Source: Hyphomicrobiales bacterium (lineage in GTDB: Bacteria > Pseudomonadota > Alphaproteobacteria > Rhizobiales > Rhizobiaceae). From it: a stretch of 64,000 nt of DNA. The translations under genes were made by a program, and so were the position numbers. Location of the stretch: positions 36,729 to 100,728 of the forward strand of contig UCCS01000018.1 of NCBI GenBank assembly GCA_900470965.1. The letters run 5' to 3'. The notes below the pieces were generated by a model. That model made no database searches, was not told where the DNA came from, and worked only from the letters and a program-made list of their open reading frames with translations. Position 1 is the stretch's first letter. Each line of letters begins with the position of its first letter. This document shows, piece after piece, positions 7,985 through 17,231 of the stretch.

Positions 7985-9159
7985 GTGTGACGCTGAACTT
8001 TACGCGCGAGGAATATGCCGCGCGCCTTTCCAAAACCCGTCACGCGATGGAACAGGCGGGGATCGATCTCCTGATCGTCACCGATCCATCCAACATGCAC
8101 TGGCTGACCGGCTATGACGGCTGGTCCTTCTACGTGCATCAATGCGTCCTGGTGCCGCCAAGCGGCGAGCCGATCTGGTACGGTCGCAAGCAGGATTCCA
8201 ACGGCGCCAAGCGCACCGCCTATCTGGACCATGACAATATCATCGGCTACCCCGATCACTACGTCCAGTCGAGCGAACGCCACCCGATGGATCTCCTGGC
8301 GCAGATCATCGATAAGCGCAGGTGGTCCAGCCTCATTGTTGGCGTCGAGATGGACAATTATTATTTCTCGGCCGCCGCCTTCGCCTCTCTGCAAAAGCAT
8401 CTGCCAAATGCCCGCTTCAAGGATGCGGCGGGCCTCGTCAACTGGCAGCGCGCGATCAAGAGCCCGACTGAACTCGACTATATGCGAAAGGCAGGCAAGA
8501 TCGTCGAACTGATGCACAAGCGCATTGTCGACGTCGTCGAACCCGGCATGCGCAAATGCGATCTCGTCGCCGAGATCTACGATGCCGGCATACGGGGTAC
8601 GTCCGAATTCGGCGGCGATTATCCGGCGATCGTGCCGCTTCTTCCGTCGGGCGCAGACGCTTCCGCGCCGCACCTGACCTGGGACGACAAGCCGATGCGT
8701 TCGGGCGAAGGGACGTTCTTCGAAATCGCCGGCGCCTATAAGCGTTATCATTGCCCACTGTCGCGTACCGTATTCCTGGGCAGGCCGACGCAGGCCTTTC
8801 TCGACGCGGAAAAGGCGACGCTCGAAGGCATGGAGGCGGGCCTTGCCGCAGCAAGGCCCGGCAATATGTGCGAGGACATCGCCAACGCCTTCTTCGCCGT
8901 CTTGAAAAAATACGGAATCATCAAGGACAACCGCACCGGCTATCCGATCGGTCTTTCCTATCCGCCTGACTGGGGCGAACGCACGATGAGCCTGCGCCCA
9001 GGCGACCGTACGGAGCTGAAGCCCGGCATGACATTCCATTTCATGACCGGTCTCTGGCTCGAAGACATGGGGTTGGAAATCACGGAGAGCATCGCGATTA
9101 CCGAAACGGGTGTTGAATGCCTGTCCAATGTTCCGCGCCGGCTGTTCGTGAAAGGCTGA
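7981..9159 (+). CDS. doeA: Ectoine hydrolase DoeA (EutD)
   Basis: A 392-residue creatinase/prolidase-like (M24 fold) protein. Ectoine hydrolase opens the ectoine ring to N-alpha-acetyl-diaminobutyrate in the cytoplasm. Characteristic stretches are NMHWLTGYDGWSFYVHQ in the N-terminal domain, GTSEFGGDYPAIVPLLPSG, and APHLTWDDKPM in the pita-bread domain, where the His corresponds to the catalytic His of creatinase; the usual M24 metal-ligand set is not evident, as in creatinase. The start is GTG 7981, overlapping the eutC stop. doeB follows after 4 bases, and the two encode consecutive steps. The product is the known inducer for EnuR. Confidence 0.92.
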   Translation: MSVTLNFTREEYAARLSKTRHAMEQAGIDLLIVTDPSNMHWLTGYDGWSFYVHQCVLVPPSGEPIWYGRKQDSNGAKRTAYLDHDNIIGYPDHYVQSSERHPMDLLAQIIDKRRWSSLIVGVEMDNYYFSAAAFASLQKHLPNARFKDAAGLVNWQRAIKSPTELDYMRKAGKIVELMHKRIVDVVEPGMRKCDLVAEIYDAGIRGTSEFGGDYPAIVPLLPSGADASAPHLTWDDKPMRSGEGTFFEIAGAYKRYHCPLSRTVFLGRPTQAFLDAEKATLEGMEAGLAAARPGNMCEDIANAFFAVLKKYGIIKDNRTGYPIGLSYPPDWGERTMSLRPGDRTELKPGMTFHFMTGLWLEDMGLEITESIAITETGVECLSNVPRRLFVKG

Positions 9160-9163
9160 GACC

Positions 9164-10180
9164 ATGCTGACGAGTGCGCCCCGCCCCTCGCCGATCGCCT
9201 CATCCGTCGATTTCGACGGGAAGGGTGTGCAGCACGGGCACCTGCGATTGCCTTATAGCCGTGACGACAGCGCCTGGGGTTCGGTCATGATCCCGATCTG
9301 CGTCATCTCCAACGGGCAAGGCCCGACCGCCCTCCTCACCGGTGCCAATCACGGCGACGAGTATGAAGGTCCGGCGGCTCTCTACGAGCTGGCACAGACA
9401 CTGGATCCGGCGCAGGTGAGTGGGCGCATCATCATCGTCCCGGCGCTCAATTATCCCGCGTTTCGCGCAGGGACCCGCACGTCGCCGATCGATCGCGGAA
9501 ATCTGAACCGTAGCTTTCCAGGTCGCCCGGATGGAACGGTGACGGAAAAGATCGCGGACTATGTCACCCGCCATCTTATACCGCTCGCCGACATCGTGCT
9601 CGACTTCCATTCGGGCGGCAAGACCCTCGACTTTCTTCCCTATGCCGCAGCGCACGAGCTGCCTGACAAGGGTCAGGAGGCGCGCTGTTTTGATGCCGTT
9701 GCAGCTTTTGCTGCGCCCTACTCGATGAAGATGCTGGAGATCGATGCGGTCGGCATGCTGGATACGACGGTCGAGGAGATGGGCAAGGTTTTCGTCACCA
9801 CGGAGCTCGGCGGTGCTGGCACCGCCAGCGCAAGATCGATCGAGATCGCGCGAAAGGGCAGTCTCAACCTCCTGCGCCACGCCGGAATTCTGGAGGGGGC
9901 GCCGGCTACTCAGCCGACGTGCTGGCTCGATATGCCGTCGAGCGACTGTTTCACATTCGCAGAGGATGACGGCCTGGTCGCCTTTGCGCAGGATCTCGGA
10001 GATCCGATCCATACCGGCGATATCATCGCCAGCATCTACCCGGTCGGAAAGACCGGTGTCGCGCCAATCCGCTGCCGCGCAGCCATGGATGGCGTTCTAG
10101 CGGCTCGCCACGTGCCCGGCCTCATCAAGGCCGGCGACTGCCTTTCCGTCATCGCGACGATCACGGAGAAGACCGAATAA
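9164..10180 (+). CDS. doeB: N2-acetyl-L-2,4-diaminobutanoate deacetylase DoeB (EutE)
   Basis: A 338-residue zinc amidohydrolase of the succinylglutamate desuccinylase/aspartoacylase family. It would deacetylate the DoeA product to 2,4-diaminobutyrate and acetate. Zinc ligands are visible in GANHGDEYEGP (His about 63 and the following acidic residues) and in LDFHSGGKTLDF (His about 149); NRSFPGRPDGT matches the substrate-binding arginine region. The start ATG 9164 lies 4 bases after doeA. A 59-base gap containing AGAGGAGA separates it from the transporter genes. Confidence 0.92.
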   Translation: MLTSAPRPSPIASSVDFDGKGVQHGHLRLPYSRDDSAWGSVMIPICVISNGQGPTALLTGANHGDEYEGPAALYELAQTLDPAQVSGRIIIVPALNYPAFRAGTRTSPIDRGNLNRSFPGRPDGTVTEKIADYVTRHLIPLADIVLDFHSGGKTLDFLPYAAAHELPDKGQEARCFDAVAAFAAPYSMKMLEIDAVGMLDTTVEEMGKVFVTTELGGAGTASARSIEIARKGSLNLLRHAGILEGAPATQPTCWLDMPSSDCFTFAEDDGLVAFAQDLGDPIHTGDIIASIYPVGKTGVAPIRCRAAMDGVLAARHVPGLIKAGDCLSVIATITEKTE

Positions 10181-10239
10181 ACGCAACCATGTGAGATCCG
10201 AAAACGGACCACAAGAAGCTTAACCAGAGGAGAATTCGA

Positions 10240-11091
10240 ATGCGCATCTCAAAATCCATTTGCCTTTCTGCCCTTGCGCTCGGCATCGGCGTCACGTCAG
10301 CCAGCGCACTGACCGTCGAAGAAGCCAAGAAACAGGGATTTATCCGCGCAGCAACAGCCAACGAGGTACCCTACTCGTATATGCAGCCGGACGGCACCTC
10401 TGCCGGTATCGGACCCGACGTCGCCAATGCCGTCCTAAAATCCATGGGCATCGAGGAGGTCAATTGGACCGTAACGCCCTTCGGCACGCTCATTCCGGGT
10501 CTCAAGGCTCGTCGCTTCGATTTTGCCGCCGCCGAGCAGAACATATCGCCCGAGCGCTGCAAGCAGGTCGCCTTTACCGAACCCAACTCGTCCTACGGTG
10601 AGGGACTGCTGGTCAAGAAGGGCAATCCGAAGGGCCTGACGACCTATGGCGACATCGCAAAAGACCCATCCTTGAAAGTCGCCGTTGTTTCCGGCGCAAA
10701 CAATGTCGACTTCCTGCGCGCCGTCGGCGTCAAGGACGAGCAGATCGTCTTCATTCCGGCGAATGCCGATGCGATCCCCACCGTGCAAAGCCGGGTGGAT
10801 GCCTATGCGGCGACCGAGTTGACCGTTTCCGAACTTGCCAAGGGACAGGCCAATGTCGAGCAGGTCGCGCCATTCAAGGATCCGACCGTCAAGGGTGCGC
10901 CGGTCCGCAACTATGGCGGCTTTGCCTTCCGTCCGGAAGACAAGGAATTGCGCGACGCGTTCAACACTGCGCTCGTCGCGTTCCGAAAGACGGACGACTA
11001 CAAGAAGATCCTCATGAAGTATGGTCTGTCGGAACAGAGTATCGCGGCAGCGGCAGAGAAGAACGTCGCCGATCTCTGCGCCGGGAAGTAA
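10240..11091 (+). CDS. ehuB: Ectoine/hydroxyectoine-binding periplasmic protein EhuB
   Basis: A 283-residue family-3 solute-binding protein with a Sec signal peptide (MRISKSICLSALALGI, cleavage near SASA at residue 24). The mature protein begins LTVEEAKKQGFIRAATANE and carries the family signature PFGTLIPGLKARRFDFAA. In S. meliloti EhuB is the ectoine receptor of the ehuABCD importer. Here it follows doeB by 59 bases with a strong AGAGGAG ribosome site, and the two permeases and ATPase follow. Substrate is assigned from the whole gene set. Confidence 0.9.
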   Translation: MRISKSICLSALALGIGVTSASALTVEEAKKQGFIRAATANEVPYSYMQPDGTSAGIGPDVANAVLKSMGIEEVNWTVTPFGTLIPGLKARRFDFAAAEQNISPERCKQVAFTEPNSSYGEGLLVKKGNPKGLTTYGDIAKDPSLKVAVVSGANNVDFLRAVGVKDEQIVFIPANADAIPTVQSRVDAYAATELTVSELAKGQANVEQVAPFKDPTVKGAPVRNYGGFAFRPEDKELRDAFNTALVAFRKTDDYKKILMKYGLSEQSIAAAAEKNVADLCAGK

Positions 11092-11151
11092 CAAGAAAGG
11101 CGCTCGGTCCCGGACTGGGCGCCACCTGCTTTCATTCGGAGAGATTGCCAG

Positions 11152-11817
11152 ATGAGCTGGACAGCCTATCTGCCGATGCTTTGGCAAGGCGCTACCGTGA
11201 CGATGACGATCACTTTGGCAGCGATCGTCTGCGGCGCGGTGCTTGCCTTCGTTTTCGGCATCCTGCGCGTCGAGGGAGGACCGATCCTGTCAGCCGTCGC
11301 GCTCTGCTACACGGAGGTGTTTCGTGGGACCTCGCTGTTCGTTCAGCTCTTCTGGTTCTATTATGCGCTGCCGCTCGTCGGTCTGAGTTTCGATCCGATC
11401 ACCACCGGCATCCTGGTATTGGCCGCCCATGTCGGCGGCTATGGGGCCGAAATCGTTCGAGGGGCCCTCATGTCGGTCTCCGTCCAGCAGCTGGAAGCCG
11501 CCCGGGCATTGAATTTCAACCGTGCCCAGACCCTCTTTCGCATTTCGCTGCCACAAGCCATCGTCGAAATGATGCCGGCCTTCGGAAACCTCGCCATCGA
11601 AACGCTGAAGCTGTCCTCGCTGGTGTCGTTGATCTCGATAGCCGATCTCACCTTCGCGGCCCAGTCCATCCGCACCATCACGCTGGACAGCGCAAGCATC
11701 TACTCGATCACCCTTGTGTGCTACTTCGCCATGTCGCTCGTCTTGATGGCCGCCGTGCGCGTGATCGAGCATTTCGTGCGGCGCGGCGATGTCTTCCCTC
11801 GCTCGGCTCATTCGTGA
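11152..11817 (+). CDS. ehuC: Ectoine/hydroxyectoine ABC transporter permease EhuC
   Basis: A 221-residue inner-membrane permease of the polar amino-acid (HisMQ) type with several hydrophobic helices. It has the TEVFRGTSLFVQLFWFYYALP segment typical of the family and the ATPase-contacting EAA loop LEAARALNFNRAQTLFRISLP. The start ATG 11152 follows GGAGAG. It is one of a pair with EhuD, overlapping no other gene but separated from it by only 13 bases. Confidence 0.9.
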   Translation: MSWTAYLPMLWQGATVTMTITLAAIVCGAVLAFVFGILRVEGGPILSAVALCYTEVFRGTSLFVQLFWFYYALPLVGLSFDPITTGILVLAAHVGGYGAEIVRGALMSVSVQQLEAARALNFNRAQTLFRISLPQAIVEMMPAFGNLAIETLKLSSLVSLISIADLTFAAQSIRTITLDSASIYSITLVCYFAMSLVLMAAVRVIEHFVRRGDVFPRSAHS

Positions 11818-11830
11818 GGACCTTACGGCT

Positions 11831-12523
11831 ATGATGTATGGTTACGAATGGGACACAACAACCTGGGTTACCTACACGACCTCGATCCTGCCAATCATTC
11901 TGATTGGTTTGACCGTCACGTTGAAGGCTGCAGCGGCTGGATTTGCGATTGCACTGGTGCTCGGCCTGGCGTTCGCCCTCTTGCGCCGAAGCCGCGTCAA
12001 GGTGATCTCCTGGGCGACAGCCTTTGTCGTGGAATTCCTGCGCGATACGCCGCTACTGGTGCAGCTGTTCTTCCTTTACTACGTGCTGCCCGATTTCGGT
12101 ATCGTGCTGCCGGCCTTTCTCACCGGTGCACTGGCACTCGGTCTGCAATATGCGGCCTATACGTCGGAGGTCTATCGCGGCGGCATCGAAGCCGTTCATC
12201 ACGGCCAATGGGAAGCGGCAACCGCGCTCAACATGACGCGCATGCAGACCTATTACGACATCATCCTGCCTCAGGCCATTCCGCGTATCGTGCCTGCCAT
12301 GGGCAATTATCTCGTGGCCATGATCAAGGAGACCCCGGTTTTATCGGTGGTTACCGTTCTTGAGATGATGGGCCTTGCCAACATGATCGGCGAACGCACC
12401 TTCGAATATCTCGTGCCGCTGACGCTTGTCGGGCTGATCTTCCTTCTGCTGACGCTGATTTGCTCAGCAGGTCTCCACCGCTTGCAGAAAGCGCTTCCAA
12501 AGGCAGGAATACCCTTGCGATGA
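11831..12523 (+). CDS. ehuD: Ectoine/hydroxyectoine ABC transporter permease EhuD
   Basis: A 230-residue HisMQ-type permease with an [17 protein letters not shown] segment and EAA loop [24 protein letters not shown] 11831 is preceded by AGGA at 11817-11820, making it the preferred start; ATG 11834 is next to it, and an in-frame ATG at 11789 would overlap ehuC by 29 bases. The stop overlaps the EhuA start (ATGA), so permease and ATPase are translationally coupled. It would heterodimerise with EhuC. Confidence 0.89.
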   Translation: MMYGYEWDTTTWVTYTTSILPIILIGLTVTLKAAAAGFAIALVLGLAFALLRRSRVKVISWATAFVVEFLRDTPLLVQLFFLYYVLPDFGIVLPAFLTGALALGLQYAAYTSEVYRGGIEAVHHGQWEAATALNMTRMQTYYDIILPQAIPRIVPAMGNYLVAMIKETPVLSVVTVLEMMGLANMIGERTFEYLVPLTLVGLIFLLLTLICSAGLHRLQKALPKAGIPLR

Positions 12524-13299
12524 CCGACAATATCGATCCGCCCATCATCGAGTTTTCCGACGTCACCAAGCGCTTCGGGATTCTGACAGTGCTTGACCAC
12601 TTCAATTTCAGCGTCGCGAAGGGCGAGAAAGTCACGCTTATAGGACCGTCAGGCTCCGGCAAATCGACGGTCCTGCGCATTCTCATGACACTCGAACCGT
12701 TCCAGGAAGGCAAGCTGACGCTTGCTGGCACCTCCTACCACGAGCAGGGCGGCAAGGGCCGGTTCCAGGCCTCTGAAAAACACCTGCGCCAAATCCGCAA
12801 TCATGTCGGCATGGTCTTCCAGAGCTTCAATCTCTTTCCTCATATGACGGTCCTTCGCAACGTTGTCGAAGCGCCGGTGCGGGTACTGGGAATGGCGCGG
12901 GCTGAAGCCGAAGCGCGTGCGCTTGAACTGCTGCAGATGGTGGGGCTCGCGGATAAGAAGGACCACTATCCGGTCCAGCTTTCCGGCGGGCAGCAGCAGC
13001 GCGTGGCAATCGCCCGAGCGCTTGCGATGCGCCCACGAGTTCTGCTTTTCGATGAACCGACATCAGCGCTTGATCCGCAACTGGTGGGCGAAGTGCTTTC
13101 CGTCATCCGCGCACTGGCGCATGAACATGATCTCACGATGCTGCTCGTCACCCATGAGATGCGCTTTGCCCGAGAGGTCTCGGATCGCGTCTGCTTTTTC
13201 GATAAGGGGCGCATCTGCGAGCAGGGCGCGCCTGAAGAGATATTCGGCGCGCCGCAAGTGGAGCGGACGCGCGAATTTCTGTCATCGGTCCTCGGATAG
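12520..13299 (+). CDS. ehuA: Ectoine/hydroxyectoine ABC transporter ATP-binding protein EhuA
   Basis: A 259-residue ATPase energising the EhuBCD importer. Walker A is [10 protein letters not shown] (about residues 41-50), the Q-loop is [13 protein letters not shown], the signature is [15 protein letters not shown], Walker B with D-loop is [12 protein letters not shown], and the switch His is in LLVTHEM. The start ATG 12520 overlaps the ehuD stop. In S. meliloti ehuA is first in the operon; here it is last. It ends the ectoine island. The following 256 bases to the cupin gene hold only a weak open frame from 13413. Confidence 0.9.
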   Translation: MTDNIDPPIIEFSDVTKRFGILTVLDHFNFSVAKGEKVTLIGPSGSGKSTVLRILMTLEPFQEGKLTLAGTSYHEQGGKGRFQASEKHLRQIRNHVGMVFQSFNLFPHMTVLRNVVEAPVRVLGMARAEAEARALELLQMVGLADKKDHYPVQLSGGQQQRVAIARALAMRPRVLLFDEPTSALDPQLVGEVLSVIRALAHEHDLTMLLVTHEMRFAREVSDRVCFFDKGRICEQGAPEEIFGAPQVERTREFLSSVLG

Positions 13300-13555
13300 T
13301 CTGAAAACCCAGCGGGGAGAGACTTCGGCGGACTGCTTAGAAATAGAGCGGCTAGATAGACGTTCTTGAAAGGATGTGACACTGGTTTGGGTCGTGATGG
13401 GTCGTCCGCGTTTTGGATGTCGAGGAGGAAGCACTTCGTGCTCGCCAACAGGCGATGATCCAGGCCATTGAGGCCCTCTTCCACGGCAATGAACCTGATT
13501 TTTCAGAGGTTTGCGATTGCAGGATGTGCCGGATCGGTGCCTTGACCCGCTTGCC

Positions 13556-14071
13556 TCAGTTATCGCCGAGATGCCAAGCGTCGAACACCGGGCCTGAGGC
13601 GCCTTGCACCGGATCGGATTCGGGCAAGGCGACGTCGGCGATTGTTCTGAGGAGTTCTGCAGTTGGAGCGCTTGTCTGAATATCGGCGAGTTGGCCTGGC
13701 GGGTAGGCACCAACCACTCGAAAGTCGCTGCTCGCTTCGAGGTTCTGATGACCGGTCCCCGCGGGAAGGACGAGACAATCTCCCGGGTGCAACTCGAACA
13801 CCTTACCGGTCGGGCCGCCGATCAGGAGCTTTCCCGTTCCTTTTCCGACACCAAGCACTTCGTGAGCGCCCGCGTGATAGTGCTGATAGCCAAAAACACC
13901 ATCGCGCCAGATGCCTTCCCAGCCGTGCGAGGTGAAGAGACGCGCGAACTCCTCGCACCCGTCATCGCAGATGAAGATCTCGCGATAGACGATAACAGGA
14001 AGCATCTGGTTGTTGGGCACCCAGTCGCTTTTCTCAAAAAAGATCCTCTGCGTTTCCATGTCTTCCCCCAT
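13556..14071 (-). CDS. Cupin-domain protein
   Basis: A protein of about 171 residues with one cupin fold. The metal-binding cupin motif 1 is visible as QHYHAGAHEVLGV with GKGTGKLLIGG, and motif 2 as HPGDCLVLPAGTGHQNLEAS. Candidate metal ligands are the two His of HYH, the Glu of HEVL and the His of GTGHQ. ATG 14071 has GAGG nine bases upstream; ATG 14059, directly after GGGGGAAGAC, is an alternative. Rhizobial relatives are usually annotated only as cupin-domain or YjlB-like proteins and the reaction is unknown. No operon partner is evident. Confidence 0.75.
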   Translation of the reverse strand: MGEDMETQRIFFEKSDWVPNNQMLPVIVYREIFICDDGCEEFARLFTSHGWEGIWRDGVFGYQHYHAGAHEVLGVGKGTGKLLIGGPTGKVFELHPGDCLVLPAGTGHQNLEASSDFRVVGAYPPGQLADIQTSAPTAELLRTIADVALPESDPVQGASGPVFDAWHLGDN

Positions 14072-14101
14072 CACCGATAACCTCGTTTGCGGAACGCACT
14101 G

Positions 14102-14395
14102 TCATTGAGCCGTCACGCGCCGCACCGTATTGCCGACGTCGTCGGCGCTCAGTAGCCCACCCTGCTTGGCAACGCCAACACCCGCCGGCCGGTTTCGATG
14201 AGCCGCCCGCGCCCCGATAATCCAGGGCAACCACCTCAAGGTCCTTTTTGACCAGGAGCGGAGTGACCTTGCGCCACTCATGGCTTGTCTGCGGGAAACC
14301 AGGGAACAGTATGGCCGTGCGTGGGCCGCCTCCTCCGTCAGACAGTGCAACTTTAGATCGCCTCCGATGCTTGCGACAGAATGGCGAGATGTCAT
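14102..14395 (-). pseudogene. Decayed alpha/beta hydrolase fragment (frameshifted)
   Basis: Reading the minus strand, the N-terminal part of an epoxide-hydrolase/dehalogenase-like protein is recognisable but split over frames: GDLKLHCLT in one frame, then TAILFPGFPQTSHEWRKV and VALDYRGAGGSSKPAGG in a second, then KQGGLLSADDVGNTVRR back in another before a stop. This is the oxyanion-loop region followed by the DLRGxGxSxKP-like motif. No catalytic core or lid follows. At least two frameshifts and truncation mark it as a relic. The neighbouring 14396-14669 shows no gene. Confidence 0.65.
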
Positions 14396-14669
14396 GCGAG
14401 AGCTACTTCCTCCTTCTCACCTATCGAGAGCGCCTGCGGCCTGAGGTGGCGACCGGCCTTCATCCACATCGGGACGAAAACGGAGCCCGGCTGGTGACGC
14501 ATTGTTCAGACATGAATCGCACGACGGACCACGCCTGGCGACCATCAGTCTATCGAACGCATTGCCATTCCAATCGTTCCCGCGCGAGGGGAAAGCGATC
14601 GGCCAGTGTCATTCCTCCCAGGCGATCGTGGTTGCGCTATGGCTGATGGCGCCTACGATTTTGGAACCG

Positions 14670-15560
14670 TTATTCCTGCTTGGTCGCTGGTTTTCCGGGC
14701 GGATGGACTCGGCCAAGAAAATCACCGACGAGTGAGAGCACCTCATCGAGGTTGGTCTCAAGAAGCCAATGACCACCATCCAGTAGATGCAGTTCGGCGT
14801 CCGGGAGATCGCGGAGATACGCACGCGCCGACTTCGCCGGCATGTACCCGTCCTGCGGTCCCCATACGATCAGCGTCGGCGGACGATGCTTGGCGAGGTA
14901 GTTCCGGTATTGAGGAAACCAGGCACGGTTCTCTTTCAGGCCTGCGATCAGATCAATCGCAACTTCCTTGCGCTTCGGCGTCATCAATGACCAATGCAAC
15001 TTCCAGAGGTCGGGCGGAATCTGTCGGGCGAGCTCAGGCCTCAGATCGTTCAGGAATTCCTCTCTGAATGTCTCTTCTTTGATCGCCTCCGACACTTTCA
15101 GCCTCATGTCGGAACGGGGCAGCCGCCAGGTACTCTCGATCTCGGCATATTTCGGCCCCAGCGCATCCTCGTACGGGATATCGCCATTTTGGATGATGAG
15201 CGCTGCGATGCGCTCTGGTGCCTTGATAGCCAGCCGCGCGCCGATGGGGGATCCGAAGTCATGGAGATAAAGCGCGAAGCGCTGCAGGCCGAGCGTCTTC
15301 ACGAAGCCGTCCAGAAAGCTGGCATAGCCGTCGAAGCTGTAGTCAAAGTCGTCCGGGGTCGCGCTGTAGCCGGCGCCGGGAAAGTCCGGCGCAAGCAGCC
15401 GCCAACGATCCGCCAGCCCTGGCATGAAATTGCGGAATTCGTACGACGAGCATGGATAGCCATGCGGCAACAACACCAAGGGTGCGTTTTCAGGCCCTGC
15501 TTCGCGGTAAAAGATATCGATGCCGTTGACGGTCACATGTCTATGGTTCGTTGGTTGCAC
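14670..15560 (-). CDS. Alpha/beta hydrolase with Asp nucleophile (dehalogenase/epoxide-hydrolase-like)
   Basis: About 296 residues. The oxyanion region is LLPHGYPCSSYEF, the nucleophile elbow reads LYLHDFGSPIG with Asp in the nucleophile place, the acid is Asp in VWGPQDGYMPAKSA, and the base His is in LLDGGHWLLET. An HDFG elbow is typical of haloalkane dehalogenases and epoxide hydrolases rather than esterases. I chose GTG 15560 because GAGAGG lies five bases upstream and the family core starts shortly after (HRHVTVNGIDIFYREAG); an open extension reaches 15722 without family-like sequence. A relic of a similar hydrolase lies just downstream at 14102-14395. Substrate unknown. Confidence 0.82.
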   Translation of the reverse strand: MQPTNHRHVTVNGIDIFYREAGPENAPLVLLPHGYPCSSYEFRNFMPGLADRWRLLAPDFPGAGYSATPDDFDYSFDGYASFLDGFVKTLGLQRFALYLHDFGSPIGARLAIKAPERIAALIIQNGDIPYEDALGPKYAEIESTWRLPRSDMRLKVSEAIKEETFREEFLNDLRPELARQIPPDLWKLHWSLMTPKRKEVAIDLIAGLKENRAWFPQYRNYLAKHRPPTLIVWGPQDGYMPAKSARAYLRDLPDAELHLLDGGHWLLETNLDEVLSLVGDFLGRVHPPGKPATKQE

Positions 15561-15837
15561 GCATACCTCTCGGCGGCTCAGACTCCTTGAAGATTGGCCA
15601 CCAAACCCGTCGAACATCTGTTGGTTCCATGTGCTCCGGCAAAGCGGGGTGGCGGTGATGAGTGTCGTCACATTCGGAGAGAGGGCCGTCACCGGCCCGT
15701 GGTCGAGAGATTGTCCGCGCATGATAGTGTGCGACCGTGGCGACCCGAGAGCGGACGGTTCACCGTCTGATCGATTGTGTCAAAGTGCGGGGTGGGCGAT
15801 TGTTGGAAAGCGAAACAGGCCTGGCAAGGAGATGAAA

Positions 15838-16653
15838 ATGACCTTCCATATCTGCACTGCTTGCGGAATGCAGTTCGACGAAAGCTCAGAACCACCCTCT
15901 GCCTGTCCCATTTGCGAAGACGATCGTCAATTCGTGCCACCATCAGGTCAGGTTTGGACACATATGACGGCCCTCCGGTCGACCCACGACTTGATCTGGA
16001 CCAAAGAAGCAAAAGGCATACATTGCCTGCAGATCTCACCAGACTTTGCGATCGGTCAGCGAGCCTTCCTGATCGAAGGGCCTGACGGCAATATATTGTG
16101 GGACTGCCTCAGCCTCCTGGACGAGTCCAGCATAAGCCGAATTGCTGTAATGGGCGGGCTTGCGGCGATCGCCATTTCACACCCACATTTCTATTCCTCT
16201 ATGATGGATTGGAGTTCAGCCTTCGGCGACGTACCTGTCTATATTCACAACGATGATCGAGAATGGGTACAGAGATCAGGCCCGGCGCTCAGCCACTGGG
16301 TGGGTGAGGTTTTTGAATTGAACCAGGCGACCCTTGTGCGCTGCGGCGGCCATTTCGCAGGCAGTTCAGTGCTGCATTGCCCTTGGCTGGAAGATGGGAA
16401 GGGCGCGTTGTTCGTGGGCGATACAATGCAGGTAACGCTCGACCGGAGATATGTGAGCTTCATGCGCAGCTTTCCGAACCTTCTGCCGTTGAGCGGGCGA
16501 GCGGTGAAGGGCATAGGCGAAGCGCTGCGCCCCTTCCGGTTCGAGGCTATCTATGGTGGATTTTCGGGCAGGACGATCAAACAGGAAGGATCGCGCGTTA
16601 TCGAGCGGTCGATCCAGAGATACATCCATGCCATCGAGGGTGGCCCGTCATAA
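15838..16653 (+). CDS. MBL-fold protein with N-terminal rubredoxin-like zinc ribbon
   Basis: A 271-residue protein. The first 30 residues have a four-cysteine knuckle, CTAC (Cys 6, 9) and CPIC (Cys 23, 26), likely binding zinc or iron. The rest resembles a metallo-beta-lactamase fold: AIAISHPHFYSSM gives a His-x-His pair (115, 117), RCGGHFAGSSVLH a further His, and LFVGDTMQV an Asp, but the usual Asp-His of HxHxDH is replaced by Tyr-Ser. This may mean a mononuclear site or a different activity. ATG 15838 has AAGGAG six bases upstream. It is transcribed alone. Function unknown. Confidence 0.78.
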   Translation: MTFHICTACGMQFDESSEPPSACPICEDDRQFVPPSGQVWTHMTALRSTHDLIWTKEAKGIHCLQISPDFAIGQRAFLIEGPDGNILWDCLSLLDESSISRIAVMGGLAAIAISHPHFYSSMMDWSSAFGDVPVYIHNDDREWVQRSGPALSHWVGEVFELNQATLVRCGGHFAGSSVLHCPWLEDGKGALFVGDTMQVTLDRRYVSFMRSFPNLLPLSGRAVKGIGEALRPFRFEAIYGGFSGRTIKQEGSRVIERSIQRYIHAIEGGPS

Positions 16654-16952
16654 CGAGAATGAATTGCGTTGATCGGGGTCGAACATTGGGCTCAACGTTC
16701 TCATGTCGTTTCCCGACGACAGGTCATGACGAACCCAGCCGTCACTTTCAGCGCTGCTGGGAAGCATGATGGGAGAGGCTGGCTTATTTGCCTCATTTTC
16801 TGAAATTGGCACGAACAAGCACGCCAGAGGCGACAGATCGATTGGAAGCTGTGGAAATCTCGCTGAACGAGCGCCATCGCCGGTGTCGCCTCCATGACAA
16901 TGGACGCGGTCGGTGTCAGGGATTGCGCATCAACGACGATGCGGAGAACGAC

Positions 16953-17231
16953 ATGACGACGACCAACGAAATCGCAGACAAGATTGCTGGCGAACACGGT
17001 CTGACGAAGGTACAGGGTAAGGCGATCGTCGAGGCGGTCCTCGCTTCGATCACCGAGGCAGCTCTTGCCGGCAACGAAACCTCGCTGCCGGGCTTTGGCA
17101 AGTTCAAAGTCAAGGCGACGCCGGAGCGCGAAGCACGCAATCCCTCAACCGGCGCGACGATCAGGGTTGCGGCCGCAAAGAAGCTGACCTTCCAGCCGGC
17201 CAAGGCGCTCAAGGATGCGATGAACAAGTGA
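16953..17231 (+). CDS. HU-family DNA-binding protein
   Basis: A 92-residue HU/IHF-like nucleoid protein. The family signature is evident in GFGKFKVKATPEREARNPSTGATIRV, including the beta-arm PSTGATI with its conserved Pro-Ser. The start ATG 16953 is preceded by GGAG at 16943-16946. It binds and bends DNA as a dimer. The 299 bases upstream (16654-16952) hold no recognisable gene; the frame is open upstream but has no family-like sequence. Small HU paralogues are common on rhizobial accessory replicons. Confidence 0.9.
   Translation: MTTTNEIADKIAGEHGLTKVQGKAIVEAVLASITEAALAGNETSLPGFGKFKVKATPEREARNPSTGATIRVAAAKKLTFQPAKALKDAMNK

Noticed and set aside
7705..9165. A 486-codon minus-strand frame over eutC and doeA
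   Set aside because: It is antisense to two recognised genes in a coupled operon and has no recognisable domains.
13413..13679. Possible small + strand gene starting [19 protein letters not shown]
   Set aside because: It overlaps the cupin gene antisense and has only a TTG start; the helical N-terminal part is not recognised as any family.
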